A DNA stretch of 64,000 nucleotides from Calliopum simillimum. Its lineage: Eukaryota; Arthropoda; Insecta; Diptera; Lauxaniidae. Both the position numbers and the translations under genes were made by a program. The DNA lies in contig OX638370.1 of NCBI GenBank assembly GCA_951812925.1, positions 116,822,897 through 116,886,896 of the forward strand, read 5' to 3'. Within the stretch, counting starts at the first letter, position 1, and every line of letters starts with the position of its first letter. The notes beneath the pieces were generated by a model, which ran no database searches, had not been told where the DNA came from, and saw only the letters and a list, made by a program, of their open reading frames with translations. Below, in pieces: positions 1 to 10,126 of the stretch.

Positions 1-360
1 GTTGGGAGCGAGTTTTTTCACTTTTATTTGTTAAATTTACTCCCCAACTTTTTGCTAGGGAATACTAATGTATAAATGAATAATTATAAATAACGATTGA
101 CAAATTAAAAACTTTAAAATTGAAAATTATGTATCATTAGGTTTATTTTTCTTTAGTAGTTTTTTTCAACAATTTACATGACTTACTAAACATAATGGAT
201 TGTGACCTTTTATTTTTCGAAGGAACTTGGTGATTAAACCATTATTTACTGGACAGCTCATCTATTTCTTAAATTGCTCTGATTAAACGGATTTACAATT
301 ACTTGTGTCATTTCCAATACATATTTTATTAGAATTAACATATATTTTTTTGTTTTTTAG
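1..360 (+). other. RpL29 intron, 3' part
   Basis: AT-rich sequence without a credible reading frame, ending in the splice acceptor of the RpL29 last exon. The 5' end of the intron is outside the window. Confidence 0.6.
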
Positions 361-489
361 ATGGACGTCAAGTTTCTAATCAACCAGAGATACGCACGCA
401 AAGGCAACCTCTCCGGTGTTGAGGCCAAGAAACGTTGCGAGGAACGTTTGGCTGCCCAGGCGGGCAAACCAAAGCCAATCAAGCTATAA
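361..489 (+). CDS. RpL29: RpL29, 60S ribosomal protein L29 (eL29), last exon, 5' partial
   Basis: This exon encodes the C-terminal half of eL29, a small basic protein of the large cytosolic ribosomal subunit. The translation runs from MDVKFLINQRYARKGNLSG to GKPKPIKL and then TAA, which matches the end of Drosophila RpL29. The exon starts directly after a pyrimidine-rich acceptor (TTTTTTGTTTTTTAG, ending at 360). The first Met is therefore internal, and the N-terminal half lies upstream of the window. The fly protein is about 76 residues, so roughly 42 are here. The middle (VEAKKRCEERLAAQ) differs from the Drosophila sequence I remember, which is normal family divergence. A poly(A) signal follows at about 565. 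Confidence 0.9.
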   Translation: MDVKFLINQRYARKGNLSGVEAKKRCEERLAAQAGKPKPIKL

Positions 490-564
490 AAAGTTTTTCA
501 GATTTTACTATTAACGTAAATTATTTGGTTTACATGCTATGTGTGGTTGGAAAATGATTAGAAA

Positions 565-571
565 ATAAAAG
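565..571 (+). terminator. Poly(A) signal of RpL29
   Basis: AATAAA lies about 75 bp after the RpL29 stop codon, the usual place for cleavage and polyadenylation in a short ribosomal-protein transcript. More AATAAA-like A-rich sequence follows at about 584. Confidence 0.6.
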
Positions 572-1165
572 AAATTAATTTTTTAATAAAAACACTTTAA
601 TATTAGTTATATTTGAGTAAAAAGAGAAGATGTTACACAAATCGGTAATAACGTAAGTTACAGTTCATTTCAATAGTAGATACTCAAAGTCTTATGAAAT
701 GGTATGTATTCCAATTCCTTTGCATATTTCCGGCGATAGTCCCAAAGAAAGTTGTCAATCAATATAGAATTTACATTATCTTTAGATATATTTGGATAAT
801 TTTTGTCAAGTTCTGCTAATACCGCCTTCTTGACAACTTCCACAATGTAAATTGATGCTCCACGTATTTCAACTTCCATTGGATCACCATTTTTCAGCAC
901 TTCATCACGTTTGAGTACTTCCAGCAGCTCCGGTGTATATTCTAAAGCACCAAAGTGGACTAACACTTGCGGTATACGATAGTCGGCAAACATTGTAATA
1001 TCTAGCAAATCATTAAAATTGCCCAATCCTTTTCCTCGATAACATGCCCATAGATTACCAATTAGTATTTGCGCACGTTTGTATAGCGAAACACGTTGAC
1101 CTGCATACTCGGCTTCATCACGGAAACATGGGAACTCGCTTACGATTAATTCTAATAAACGTACA

Positions 1166-2743
1166 GGGGGTCGATTCTGGTTCAGTGAAAAGTCGAAGTG
1201 AAAAGATTTTTTATCACTTCACCGTAAAAGCGATTCTTGTTGTTTAAAATTTTAAAAAATGTGAAAAGTTTTTTTACACCCCAAGAAAAAGTTTTCACTG
1301 ACAAATTCGACAGTGATAAAAATTTAATTTAATGAAAAATAAACATAAACAAATCAACAATAATTATTAAATGTCATTTCCCATAGTGAGCACTAATATT
1401 TCGCACAAAAATAAGATAGGCGTAGACAAGATTTTAAGAAGGACCTGCGAATTGAAGGTGCCCGATCAGATGGATATCTGCAAGACTCCACACGACCCTA
1501 ACTGATTTTAAATATAGTACGATGCGGTTCAATTTTACGATATTTGTACCATCGCAGGTTGAGTTGGTTTAGTTACCAAAAAAAGCACCCGAATGGTGAA
1601 AACAAATTAACCCCAATAGTAGTGAAAGCCGACTTTGATGATTTAAATTTTAATGTGAATCTTTGGATTACAATAAAAACTGATACATGTGACATATAAT
1701 CTTCTTTTGCAATACATTTTTGTTCAAGAATTTATATATTTTTTTTTTTTTTAAATAAACAAACTTACTGAATGCAAGATGCAAGTGTGTTTCTGTCAGT
1801 ATGCCCTTAATGGGTTTGGAAACTCCGCCTGAGTTTGAATCTCAATCTAAGTATTATATGCACCAACTTTAATGTATACAGCTTTATCCTTACGGGCGTT
1901 ATCGTAATTTCAATATACAGACAGACAAAATTATCATAAAGTCAATTCGAATCAACAGGACCAATCGGGCCTTAACTTTGCAATCTGAAAAAAATCAGGA
2001 GGTAATTTTTCTATTATGACCTTCCATATAACGGCTAAAATGCAGCCAAACTTATGATGAGCAACGAAGGAATAAATTTGTAAATTTTTTATACAACTAT
2101 CCACATATACTTATTTATTGAACTCTAATACAAAAAAAAAAAAAAAATTGTAAACACTATTGCGCTACGCTCAACCCTGCTTCAAGTGGATTCGCTCGTT
2201 CCAATTTATAAATGCTAGCCAAGCTCTTTGAATGTCTGCGAACTTCGACTTGGCGGTCTGTTTTAAATGCTTCCAAGGACTTGGAGAATTTTGTCTTGTT
2301 TAAACCAAAATTAATCCTCATTTTGCAGCAAGAGGCGGGTAAGAAGAGCTCCAACCCCAATGCATCAACATTATGTTCAATAAGAACCAATTGTGCCTTT
2401 TTCCGTTCAACCAATTCTCAAGTTGTTGGTACCAACACGAACGAAAGTTGGCTTCTTCTCGGGTGGCATATCTTGATCCTAAGCCTCTTATTTTGACTAA
2501 TTTTGAAACTTTTTATTGAAACAAATGAAATTTTAAAATTATTTTTATGTAAACAAAATAAATTGTGACACACAATGTCAATTATTTTCACACACCACGA
2601 TTTCAAACAGTATTCACCACATTTTTTTCACTTTGTAAACCAGAATCGCTTCAATTGATGAAGTGAAGTGAAAAGATTCGGTGAAAATGAAAGTGATAAA
2701 TTTTTTTACACTTCACAGTTTCACTGAACCAGAATCGACCCCC
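1166..2743. mobile_element. DNA transposon copy A of the GGGGGTCGATTCTGG family, inserted in Qng1
   Basis: Both ends carry the inverted terminal repeat GGGGGTCGATTCTGGTTCAG. The repeats continue as related GTGAAGTGAAAAG-type sequence for about 80 bp. A second copy at 4233-5349 lies in the opposite orientation. No transposase was found, so this is a non-autonomous element of unassigned superfamily. The flanks (GTACA on the left, AGATG on the right) show no clear target duplication. The conserved Qng1 protein reads across with no residue lost, so the insertion was precise. The interior carries a degenerate RpL7A copy. Confidence 0.8.
2157..2490 (-). pseudogene. Degenerate RpL7A (eL8) fragment captured inside a transposon
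   Basis: Two overlapping minus-strand frames resemble ribosomal protein L7a. One reads MPPEKKPTFVRVGTNNL and a second, shifted by a base, reads VERKKAQLVLIEHNVDALG, then FLPASCCKM, SKSLEAFKTD, EVRRHSKSLASIYKLERA and GLSVAQ-stop. The family counterpart has VE-KKAQLVVIAHDVDPIEL, FLPALCRKMGVPY, EIRRHWGG and KSLARI-KLE(R/K)AKA. Much of the middle (the GVPYCIIKGKARLG region) is deleted and the frame is broken, so this copy is not functional. No poly(A) tail was seen in the sense orientation. It lies wholly inside the element at 1166-2743. Confidence 0.75.
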
Positions 2744-3334
2744 AGATGAGTTTTCGGCCGCTTCAATTACATTCTTGAATTTGCCATCCCATTTCTCCAG
2801 TAACCGTTTGCCAACTTGATGCAAACATTCCACACGTTCTTTCAATAATGGCACTTTTGTTTCACCATCGTCGGAACGCATAATGTGCTGCAATTTTCCT
2901 GCATCAATGGTGGAATAGTAATGCGGATTTGTAATGTCCACACCTTCAGCGATCGCACGTTTAATGGCAGCACACAATGCAAAGTAGCCTGTATATCCAT
3001 TTACTTTGTACTTGGTATAATCAGCTTAAATTAGAGATTAAAAAATTTACAAAAAATGCATAAATGTGGCTACACTACACACTCACTTGGAGTCCAGAAA
3101 CAAAAACATAACGTATCAATAAGGAAAATAAAATCCACTGCATGTTCATCGTCAGGCTTTGGATGGAGCTCGTGTTGCGAAAAGTTTGCAACATCGATTT
3201 CCTTCGTTTTTAGGCCTTTTTACATTAACAGTATAGCCATCAATATGCCAATGATGCCAAGTTCACTTTTTTTCCATCAATCTGAGAATGTATGCAGATT
3301 GATGAGAAACTGGTAATGTAAACACTCATCATCC

Positions 3335-4021
3335 GGGGTCCGTTTTTTTCCAGAACGTCTGAGAAAAAAGATTTCAAGGTCATATGGAGGTCAAAATAAG
3401 GTTCATGTGTCGTTTAGTGATAAATTCGCTAAAATTCTGAAACTAATTTTTTATCATTGAATGCTTAGTCCTTAAAAAGAATAAGTGATCAAAAAGGGTA
3501 TCTCGGACATAGTTTCGGAGACATAGCCATCGGAAGATCCGGATATATTTTCTATGAAAACTGCTATAAGTTGGGAACCCCTGGATAGATTCGAAAAATA
3601 TTGGTGTCGTTTGAAAGGTATTTTGACAACCTATAGAAATTTTATGCGCATATTATCAATTGGATTCATAGTTTTGGAGGTATGACCTTTTTTGAAGTTT
3701 TTCAATTACAACAACAATATCAACAACAACAACAAAATACCTATCATATGACACCAATATTTTTCAAAGCCATACAGGGGTTCCCAACTTATAGCGGTTT
3801 TTATAGAAGATATATCCGGATCTTCCGATGGCTATATCTCCGAAACTAGGTCCGAGAGACCCTTTTTGATCACATATTCTTTTTAAAGACTAAGAATTCA
3901 ATGATATAAAATTAGTTTCAGAATTTTAGCGAATTTATCACTAAACGACACATGACCATTTTGACCTCCATATGACCTTGAAATCTTTTTTCTCAGACGT
4001 CCTGGAAAAAAACGGACCCAG
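3335..4021. repeat. Large foldback (palindrome) with (CAA)n loop
   Basis: The left arm starts GGGTCCGTTTTTTTCCAG and the right arm ends with its complement. The arms, about 330 bp each, match with few differences and meet in a CAA-rich loop near 3702-3745. A single arm of the same family occurs at 18018-18313. There is no coding potential. Confidence 0.85.
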
Positions 4022-4232
4022 GATTTGGATTCAGGACGTCAAAGTTCATAAGAAAAACATAGTCTGGTCAAAACGCCATGACATTTTTTTTTTTTTTTTT
4101 TGTAAACCTGTGTTATCAATGGAAAAATTAATTTTCTGAACTCACTGCAAACAAAACAAATAGCATTTTTACATCAAAACGTTGAGAGTACGTTTATGCT
4201 AAAAAATGTCAAAGTTTATTATGGTGTTGCCA

Positions 4233-5349
4233 GGGGGTCGATTCTGGTTCAGTGAAACTGTGAAGTGTAAAAAAATTTATCACTTTCATTTTCACCGAAT
4301 CTTTTCACTTCACTTCATCGATTGAAGCGATTCTGTTTTACAAAGTGAAAAAAGCGAGTTGAATAAAATTTTCAATGTGGTGTGTGAAAATTAACTGACA
4401 TTCTCTAGCTGACAAATAGTTTGATTTAGAATACAAATTTTATACACATACGTAATGAGATTCTATAGCTGATGTGATAGAGGGTTTGCTATTTTAATGT
4501 TTCGGAGCATTGTGTGAGGAGTTCGATCCCAATAGAGGACAGTTATTTTTTTTTAAAATTTTTTTTTTTAATAATTAACGCTTACCTCTTTTTAGTTAAG
4601 CAGAGGTAAGCGCTTACTCCCTAGGACATACAATGAAATGATGCTTCTTATGGAACGTAAGTGCTTGGTGCTGACAAATACATAAATGCTAATGAAAAGG
4701 TTTTAAACCACTCTTCTCCTTGGTCGAAATTGACTTTTAGAATACGAATAAACCACGATTACGGCCACACGGCTCTAGCTAAGAGAATGAAACTTGGTAC
4801 AGATAATGCTTGGGGTCGAAGTGTGATTGAGATTCAAATTCAGGCGGATAGTTTCAGAGTCTACAAAGGACAGACTGTCTGATTTGGGATCCGATCTAAA
4901 TCACGCTGTCCACTTGCTTTAGGTGGTCAAAACGAACTCTAGTTTTTTAATTGAACTAACTAAAACTGGACTGCGATGGAATAAGCAGCGTTAAATTGAA
5001 GCGAAACGAATATAGAATCAATCGGGGTCGTGGGGTGAAAATTGCTTATATTTTGCAATTTAAATTTTTCCATCTGATTGAGCACCTTCAATTTCCGGCC
5101 ATTTACATCAACTTATTGTTAATGTTTTATAGGAAACTTCATTTGAAATATTTTTTTTTTGATTTGTTTATGTTTTTTTTCATTAAATTAAATTTTTATC
5201 ACTGTCGAATTTGTCAGTGAAAACTTTTGCTTGAGGTGTAAAAAAACTTTTCACATTTTTTAAAATATTAAACAACAAGAATCGCTTTTACGGTGAAGTG
5301 ATAAAAAATCTTTTCACTTCGACTTTTCACTGAACCAGAATCGACCCCC
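4233..5349. mobile_element. DNA transposon copy B of the GGGGGTCGATTCTGG family, nested
   Basis: It has the same terminal repeats as the element at 1166-2743, with left and right subterminal sequences exchanged, so it is inverted relative to that copy. Its interior differs: there is no RpL7A, but there is a tRNA-like segment at 4461-4540. It lies inside the larger element at 3217-6027. It is flanked by GTTGCCA and TGTATTG, with no clear duplication. Confidence 0.8.
4461..4540 (+). repeat. tRNA-like segment inside transposon copy B
   Basis: TAGCTGATGTGATAGAG resembles a Pol III A box, and GAGTTCGATCCCA about 45 bp later resembles a B box. A T-rich run follows. No clean cloverleaf can be drawn, so this is a tRNA-derived relic or a SINE head, not a tRNA gene. 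Confidence 0.4.
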
Positions 5350-6147
5350 TGTATTGACAATCTGTTTGCCGAAAAACAAAATTTTTTGACTTTCTGCTGT
5401 ATTGATGACTTTATTGATGGGTAGGTTGACAGTGTAAACGCAATGCAAATTTTTCAGTACACTTTTAGTCAGTTAATAAAAGATTTCAACAGGTACACAT
5501 CGTGCGGAAATGAAAATGGCTTGAATATATGATTTGTTTTTAATCAAAAACGGATAGTTGAATGATTTTGGTTTTCGCTGAAGCTTAATGGGAGCTTTAA
5601 GAGAACTTTTGAATTTTTTGACTGGGACAAAATCAATTTACTGAAACCTGATTGATATTATGTTTATCAAAGACTCTTAGTTTTAATTTAAAAAAAAGGA
5701 TTTCAATAAAAAAATTTTAATAAACGGCCAAAACCCATATTTTTGGTGATAAAGTGGGTTCGGAAATAACAAATTGTTGCTCTGGACCCATTTAAATAAA
5801 TTTATGGTGTAAATTTTGATATTTCCACTATTTTTTATTAACTTATTTCTGTTATTTCCATCAGCATATCATTTTCTATCATAAAAATTGCATCCGCTGT
5901 TGCTTTGTTTCCTCTTTGGCGTACAAAGCAACACTAAATATTGACAGTTTATTGAACATGTAAACACAAACTCGATATGACATATTGATGGCCAGTTTGA
6001 TGGCTACACTGATAATGTAAAAGGGGCTTTTAAGCCTGAAACAATTTCATTGGTCAGTTTTTCTATTCCGGCTTGTTGCACTTTTAAAAATTTAGCATTC
6101 TTTATGATGAATTCGCCAGATTCCCGCGGTGACAGAACTTTTGCCAT

Positions 6148-6685
6148 TTCGTTTGCTGGTTTGACTATTTATCGTATCTTTGTTTACAAAAAATTATTGA
6201 ATTGAGATTATGTTTCGTTAATATTCCGTTATTTCCAGTTTTTACCACCAGTGATGCCGAAACACTACGTTATGCCCAAAATACATGCGCATTTTTCACG
6301 CGCGTGAACGCATTTTTTTTTGTATTGAATTCATAGAACAACGTGGGAAATTGAAACACGCATGCCTTGCGTATCACGCAAGTAGCTATGAAATTGATTT
6401 TTACGCAATGCATGAAATTTCCCAATTTTGAAATTGGGAAATTTCACTTTGACAATCATTTGTTTTGAAAAACACAAAGGCACAATGGAAGCAACATAAT
6501 TGATAGTCAATAGAATTTTTCAAAATTAACAAATTTTCGTTTAATAAAAGCGATTGAGGTTTTAAAAACGCGTTTATAAAAAAAGCAAAAACTGGAGGAA
6601 TTCACCCAGAAGGTGAAAGTGCTTGGTAAAGTAACTTTTTATTATTCATAGAGCGCTTCTTATAAATTTTTTTTTCAGCCCATAG
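6148..6685. other. Upstream of Qng1; perfect 15-bp-arm hairpin
   Basis: No coding sequence was recognised. A perfect palindrome with 15-bp arms (GAAATTTCCCAATTT and its complement) and a TG loop lies at 6414-6445. The Qng1 promoter is expected near 6150-6250, but no TATA box or initiator stands out. Confidence 0.5.
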
Positions 6686-7079
6686 CACAGTGTTTTACGT
6701 AGAACAAGCTAGGTGGACAAAATTCATTAACAGATATCTAAATATTAGTAATGAGGTAATGTCAACAATACCCCAAATACATAATATACCTACTTTTTTT
6801 TGTGTAAATATTTGATGGTGACAAACAACTGAGTGCAGAAGTCAACTTATGATTGTAAGTTCAATTTGAAATATTTATTCTTTTCATTAAGCAATAAAGC
6901 AACTTGATTTTATTGTGGCAAAATCAATATTTTGTGATAATTTTAGTGATGAATTTTATAGCAAAAAGAACGTATTTTATGTTTTAGTTAGAGGTTTTTC
7001 ATTTCCTCCTTTGGGTTATGTGTAAGAAAGCTTCGAAAACAGATAAAAAAGTTATTCTTTTTTTTTCGTTTTCCAACTT

Positions 7080-7640
7080 TAATGGAGACGAAATTGCATG
7101 TACCCGCTTGTACCCAGTCTAAATTTTGGATATATGTTAGCTGCATCTATTCCCTTGATGAATATATTAGTTTCAACCTGCGCACTGCTGTCCATCTATT
7201 TTATTTTAATTTTTTTCCGAATACCTTTAAATATATATATATTTTTTTTTTAAATTTATATTCGATTTTTTTGCTTTGTCTTAAAAACGTCATAATTTTA
7301 TGACATTTCAAGTGATGGATTTTATAAATGAAGGTTAGCGTTTTGTGTTTGAATAAGATTTTTGTCATTCCTTTCCTCAGGAAATGTTTCGAAAACACTT
7401 AAAGAAATAACTCGTAGTTTTATTATTTTTCAACTTTACAGGAGCTGGAATTGCATGTACCCGCGTGTACCCAGTCTAGATTTTGGATATATGTTAGCTG
7501 CACCTATTCCCTTGATGAATATATTAGTTTTAACTTGCACATTAGAGTTCATCTATTTTATTTAAATTTTTTCCAGAATACCTTTCATCATTTTTTTTAT
7601 TTTAATTTATATTCGAATTTTTTGAAACAAAAAGTCTTTA
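7080..7640. repeat. Direct duplication within the Transib remnant
   Basis: Two copies (about 7080-7300 and 7445-7640) share TTGCATGTACCCGC, TGTACCCAGTCTA and the TGGATATATGTTAGCTGCA region at high identity. The short reading frames over them are by-products of the repeat. Confidence 0.75.
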
Positions 7641-7665
7641 TTTACACCATTATTCGTGGTATTAT

Positions 7666-8050
7666 ATGCCTGCCACCGTACACAAAATATTAATACACAG
7701 TACGGAAGTAATCAAAACCGCATTTGTTCCAATAGGCCAGCTTTCAGAAGAAGCCCAGGAAGCGCGGAACAAAGATTGCCGCAGGTTCCGTGAACAGAAT
7801 ACAAGAAAGTGGTCGCGCATAGTCACGAATAAGGATTTATTAAATATGCTACTCTTAACTTCTGATCCTTTTATAAACTCTTTAAGAGAAATACCAAAAA
7901 AAAAAACGAGATAAATTGTGTGCAGAGGTCTTAAAACTAATTATCCCTCCTACAATAGTTTCACAATCACCACCAAATATCTTGCCAGAACCTGAGGAAT
8001 ATTATATTGTATCAGATTCATCGAATGAAATTGACGATGAGACTGATTAG
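7666..8050 (+). pseudogene. Transib transposase C-terminal fragment
   Basis: The translation MPATVHKILIHSTEVIK, then IGQLSEEAQEARNKDCRRF, then a TSDPFINSLR segment aligns with the RAG1 C-terminal catalytic region. That region has HK.L.H..EII, IG..SE...E..NK and RRFR..N.R in the same order. The SEE..E..NK block is where the third catalytic acid of the RAG1/Transib DDE nuclease lies. A slip in an A11 run near 7895-7905 breaks the frame. After it the reading continues through KLCAEVLKLIIPP to an acidic tail ending EIDDETD-stop at 8050. Upstream sequence does not continue the protein convincingly. Confidence 0.75.
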
Positions 8051-8267
8051 GCAATTTAAAATTGATGTAAGCTGAAACCGATTCATAGTTTGATATGTTA
8101 TCACTAATTACATTACTAATGCATTTGTATCCTACTGCGAGTAGTAATTGAACATTTGCAAAAAAAGAAACAATAAATTTTGGTTTTTATATTTTTTCCA
8201 ACATAAAAAATTCTGTTGTTTTATTTCATTTTTGGTTTTTTGTTTAATTTTTTTTTAGATAGCCATT

Positions 8268-8589
8268 CAACGATACCAATTTTTGCGGGTTCAAACCCTC
8301 TCTATTTAGATCTTTTTCCTATACTTATATCTTTTTCCTCTATATGTATATGAATTGAAAATATTGAAATAAAATAAAATTAATCTGTATGAAAACCCCC
8401 CAATGAGCAATTTCTGGTTATGATGGTGATCTATGCCGAATAAGAAAAAATGTTTCAGACAAAAGTGTAGTATTTTTCCACGTAAAATCAGAATCCGCAA
8501 TAAAAATTGGGAGTTTCCATATAAAATTTTGAAGTTTCTTCCGTCAACCGCGGGAGGAGAGGTGTAGAGGGTCAAAATTGGTATCGTTG
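8268..8589. mobile_element. Small MITE in the Transib remnant
   Basis: Inverted ends CAACGATACCAATTTT (8268-8283) and the complement (8574-8589) bound about 320 bp with no coding sequence. GGGTTCAAACCCTCTC next to the left end resembles a Pol III B box. Confidence 0.6.
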
Positions 8590-8791
8590 CACTGCCCTCC
8601 TAAAAATATTGGACACGTGTTTTTTATTTTTTTTATTTAACGTGCAGCATTAAAAACACTTGAGCGTTCCGGAAATTTTGGAGCACCCTGTAAATCAAAA
8701 TATTAATAATATGTCGTAATAAGGCTTACTCTACCCAAAAATATCAAAAAATAATTTTGTCCAGCTAGCTTGTTCTACGTGAAACACTGTG

Positions 8792-10110
8792 CGAGTGGAG
8801 TAAAAATTATGATGCCTTTTTTTTTCTCCGTGTAGAACTACATTAAAATTTTGTTACAGAAATTAATTTTTTGTAGTTTTCGAAGGGCATAAATCGAGTT
8901 TTGTGCCAGCTTTGTGCGGACCTGGGCCTTACAAAAAAAGCCCGATAATAAGAGGCCCGTAAATCACGGGAAAGTTGAGAAGCATAAGTTTGGAAAAAGT
9001 TCTGTTCTTACATAAAAATATGTAAAATGATTTTAAAATGTGAGGATAAGAATGACCAAACCAAACAAATCGTCTTCTTAGATTCGACCAAAAACTCAAA
9101 TAAGCACTTCATGTATAATGTTTGGTTTTTCAATAAGCTAAAATTTTTTCAAATTCTAAAAAAGCCTGAATATGTAATAATATGGTAGTATCGGGCCGGA
9201 CCTTAAAAATTTGGCCCGTGACCAGGTCTATATCGGACACATAGAACTTTTTGGCTATTTCTTATTAAATGCTTTATTTAGTTCTGTCCTTCTTCAAAAT
9301 ATGCTATGAACTGATCTTGTATGATTATGTATAGAAGACGTACGAAATTGTTTTGCTCTTTTCTATTAAATGCCTTATTTAGTAGAGCTTTTTGTTCTCA
9401 AAATAAGTTATGAAGTGTCTTGCGTGATTTTTCTTTAAAAAGTTATGACCACATACGATTATGACCATGACCGATCGAAATGTTCAACAAAATTAGATAT
9501 AGAAGAAGTATAGATTTTTGAAAATTTTTTCTAATAAATGCAATTTTCATGTTCAGCGACCCCAAATCAGTAAGAAAATATGACTTCACTTTACTTAATA
9601 AACTAACAATTAAGGAAAAAATTAAAGCATAAAATATTTTTACCTAACTTTGCGATCGGCTTTATACCTTGAAGATTAGTAGTTTTAAATAAATTTGTTT
9701 TTTAAATTAATCTACATTTAATTCCATAAAATATAGAATTTCAAAACATTTGAAAATTACAAACAACTCATTTCTACATTAGTTTATTTTCCTGGGATAT
9801 AATGAAAAACTTTTAATAAATTATTTAAAAAATTATTACACAAATATGTATGTATGTATTAGCCCTATTAATCACTTACTAACTTATTAAAGTCATCGAA
9901 AGTAACTTTCTCGAAACAAAATTTTACTCCCGACTCACACTTGATGCACTGTGTACTGAAACATTTGTGATTGACACCTCTCGCCATAGCCAAAATTCTT
10001 AGAAAACATATGAAATAAATATGTTTGAAGCGTAACTTCTTTCGCGAGAGTAAACCAAAAAATGTGCACTACTGTATTAAAATAAAAATTTTGAATTAAA
10101 ATTTTTTATT
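8792..10110. other. Unassigned AT-rich interval
   Basis: No gene was recognised. A weak local duplication is visible at about 9240-9430 (TTTTTGGCTATTTCTTATTAA-like and TTCTATTAAATGCC). A 39-codon minus-strand frame with two CxxC pairs near 9990-9870 has no recognisable homology and was not called. Confidence 0.4.
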
Positions 10111-10126
10111 CTATGCTACATAAAAT

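Larger units (their letters stand above)
3217..6027. mobile_element. Composite DNA transposon inserted in Qng1 exon 1, with nested elements
   Basis: The ends are inverted repeats of about 30 bp: CTTTTTACATTAACAGTATAG at the left, and the complement of CCCCTTTTACATTATCAG at the right, both followed by GCCATCAA. The flanks TTTTAGGC (3209-3216) and TTTTAAGC (6028-6035) look like an 8-bp target duplication with one mismatch, compatible with a hAT- or P-type element. No transposase is present. Nested inside are a 685-bp foldback (3335-4021), a segment shared with elements near 18 and 38-39 kb, and copy B of the GGGGGTCGATTCTGG family (4233-5349). Confidence 0.7.
670..6147 (-). pseudogene. Qng1: Qng1, queuosine 5'-phosphate N-glycosylase (queuosine salvage protein, DUF2419), interrupted by two transposons
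   Basis: Qng1/C9orf64 proteins release queuine from queuosine 5'-phosphate so that it can be reused for tRNA. The coding pieces, in order, are 6147-6028 (MAKVLSPRESGEF..., 40 codons), 3208-3087, 3024-2744 (GYTGYFALCAAIKRA, ending EAAENSS) and 1165-670 (VRLLELIVSEFP, MFADYRIPQ, SILIDNFLWDY, ending SIYY). They are collinear with the animal family over its full length, including the ITMFADYR-PQ block. A real intron, 3086-3025, has GTGAGT and AAG sites. Two transposons split the coding sequence, at 3217-6027 and 1166-2743. Reading into each gives a stop after about 7 and 26 codons. The T5 run near 3181-3188 also shifts the frame between the VANF and SQHELHP segments. The locus looks recently disrupted. 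An assembly artefact or a polymorphic insertion cannot be excluded. Confidence 0.8.
6686..8791 (+). mobile_element. Transib (RAG1-type) transposon remnant with RSS-like ends
   Basis: Both ends carry a terminal inverted repeat of about 40 bp starting CACAGTG, identical to the consensus heptamer of V(D)J recombination signals. At each end the heptamer is followed by 24 bp and then ACAAAATT(C/A), which is weakly nonamer-like. The interior encodes the C-terminal part of a Transib/RAG1-family transposase (7666-8050). It also has a diverged duplication of about 360 bp (7080-7300 and 7450-7640) and a small MITE at 8268-8589. The N-terminal and central transposase regions with the two catalytic Asp residues were not found, so the element is internally deleted. 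The flanking pentamers (CATAG, CGAGT) do not match. Confidence 0.75.

Noticed and set aside
1160..2750. The insertion in Qng1 as a normal intron
   Set aside because: The ends are the element's terminal repeats, with no consensus donor or AG acceptor at the coding junction, and the same ends bound another copy at 4233-5349.
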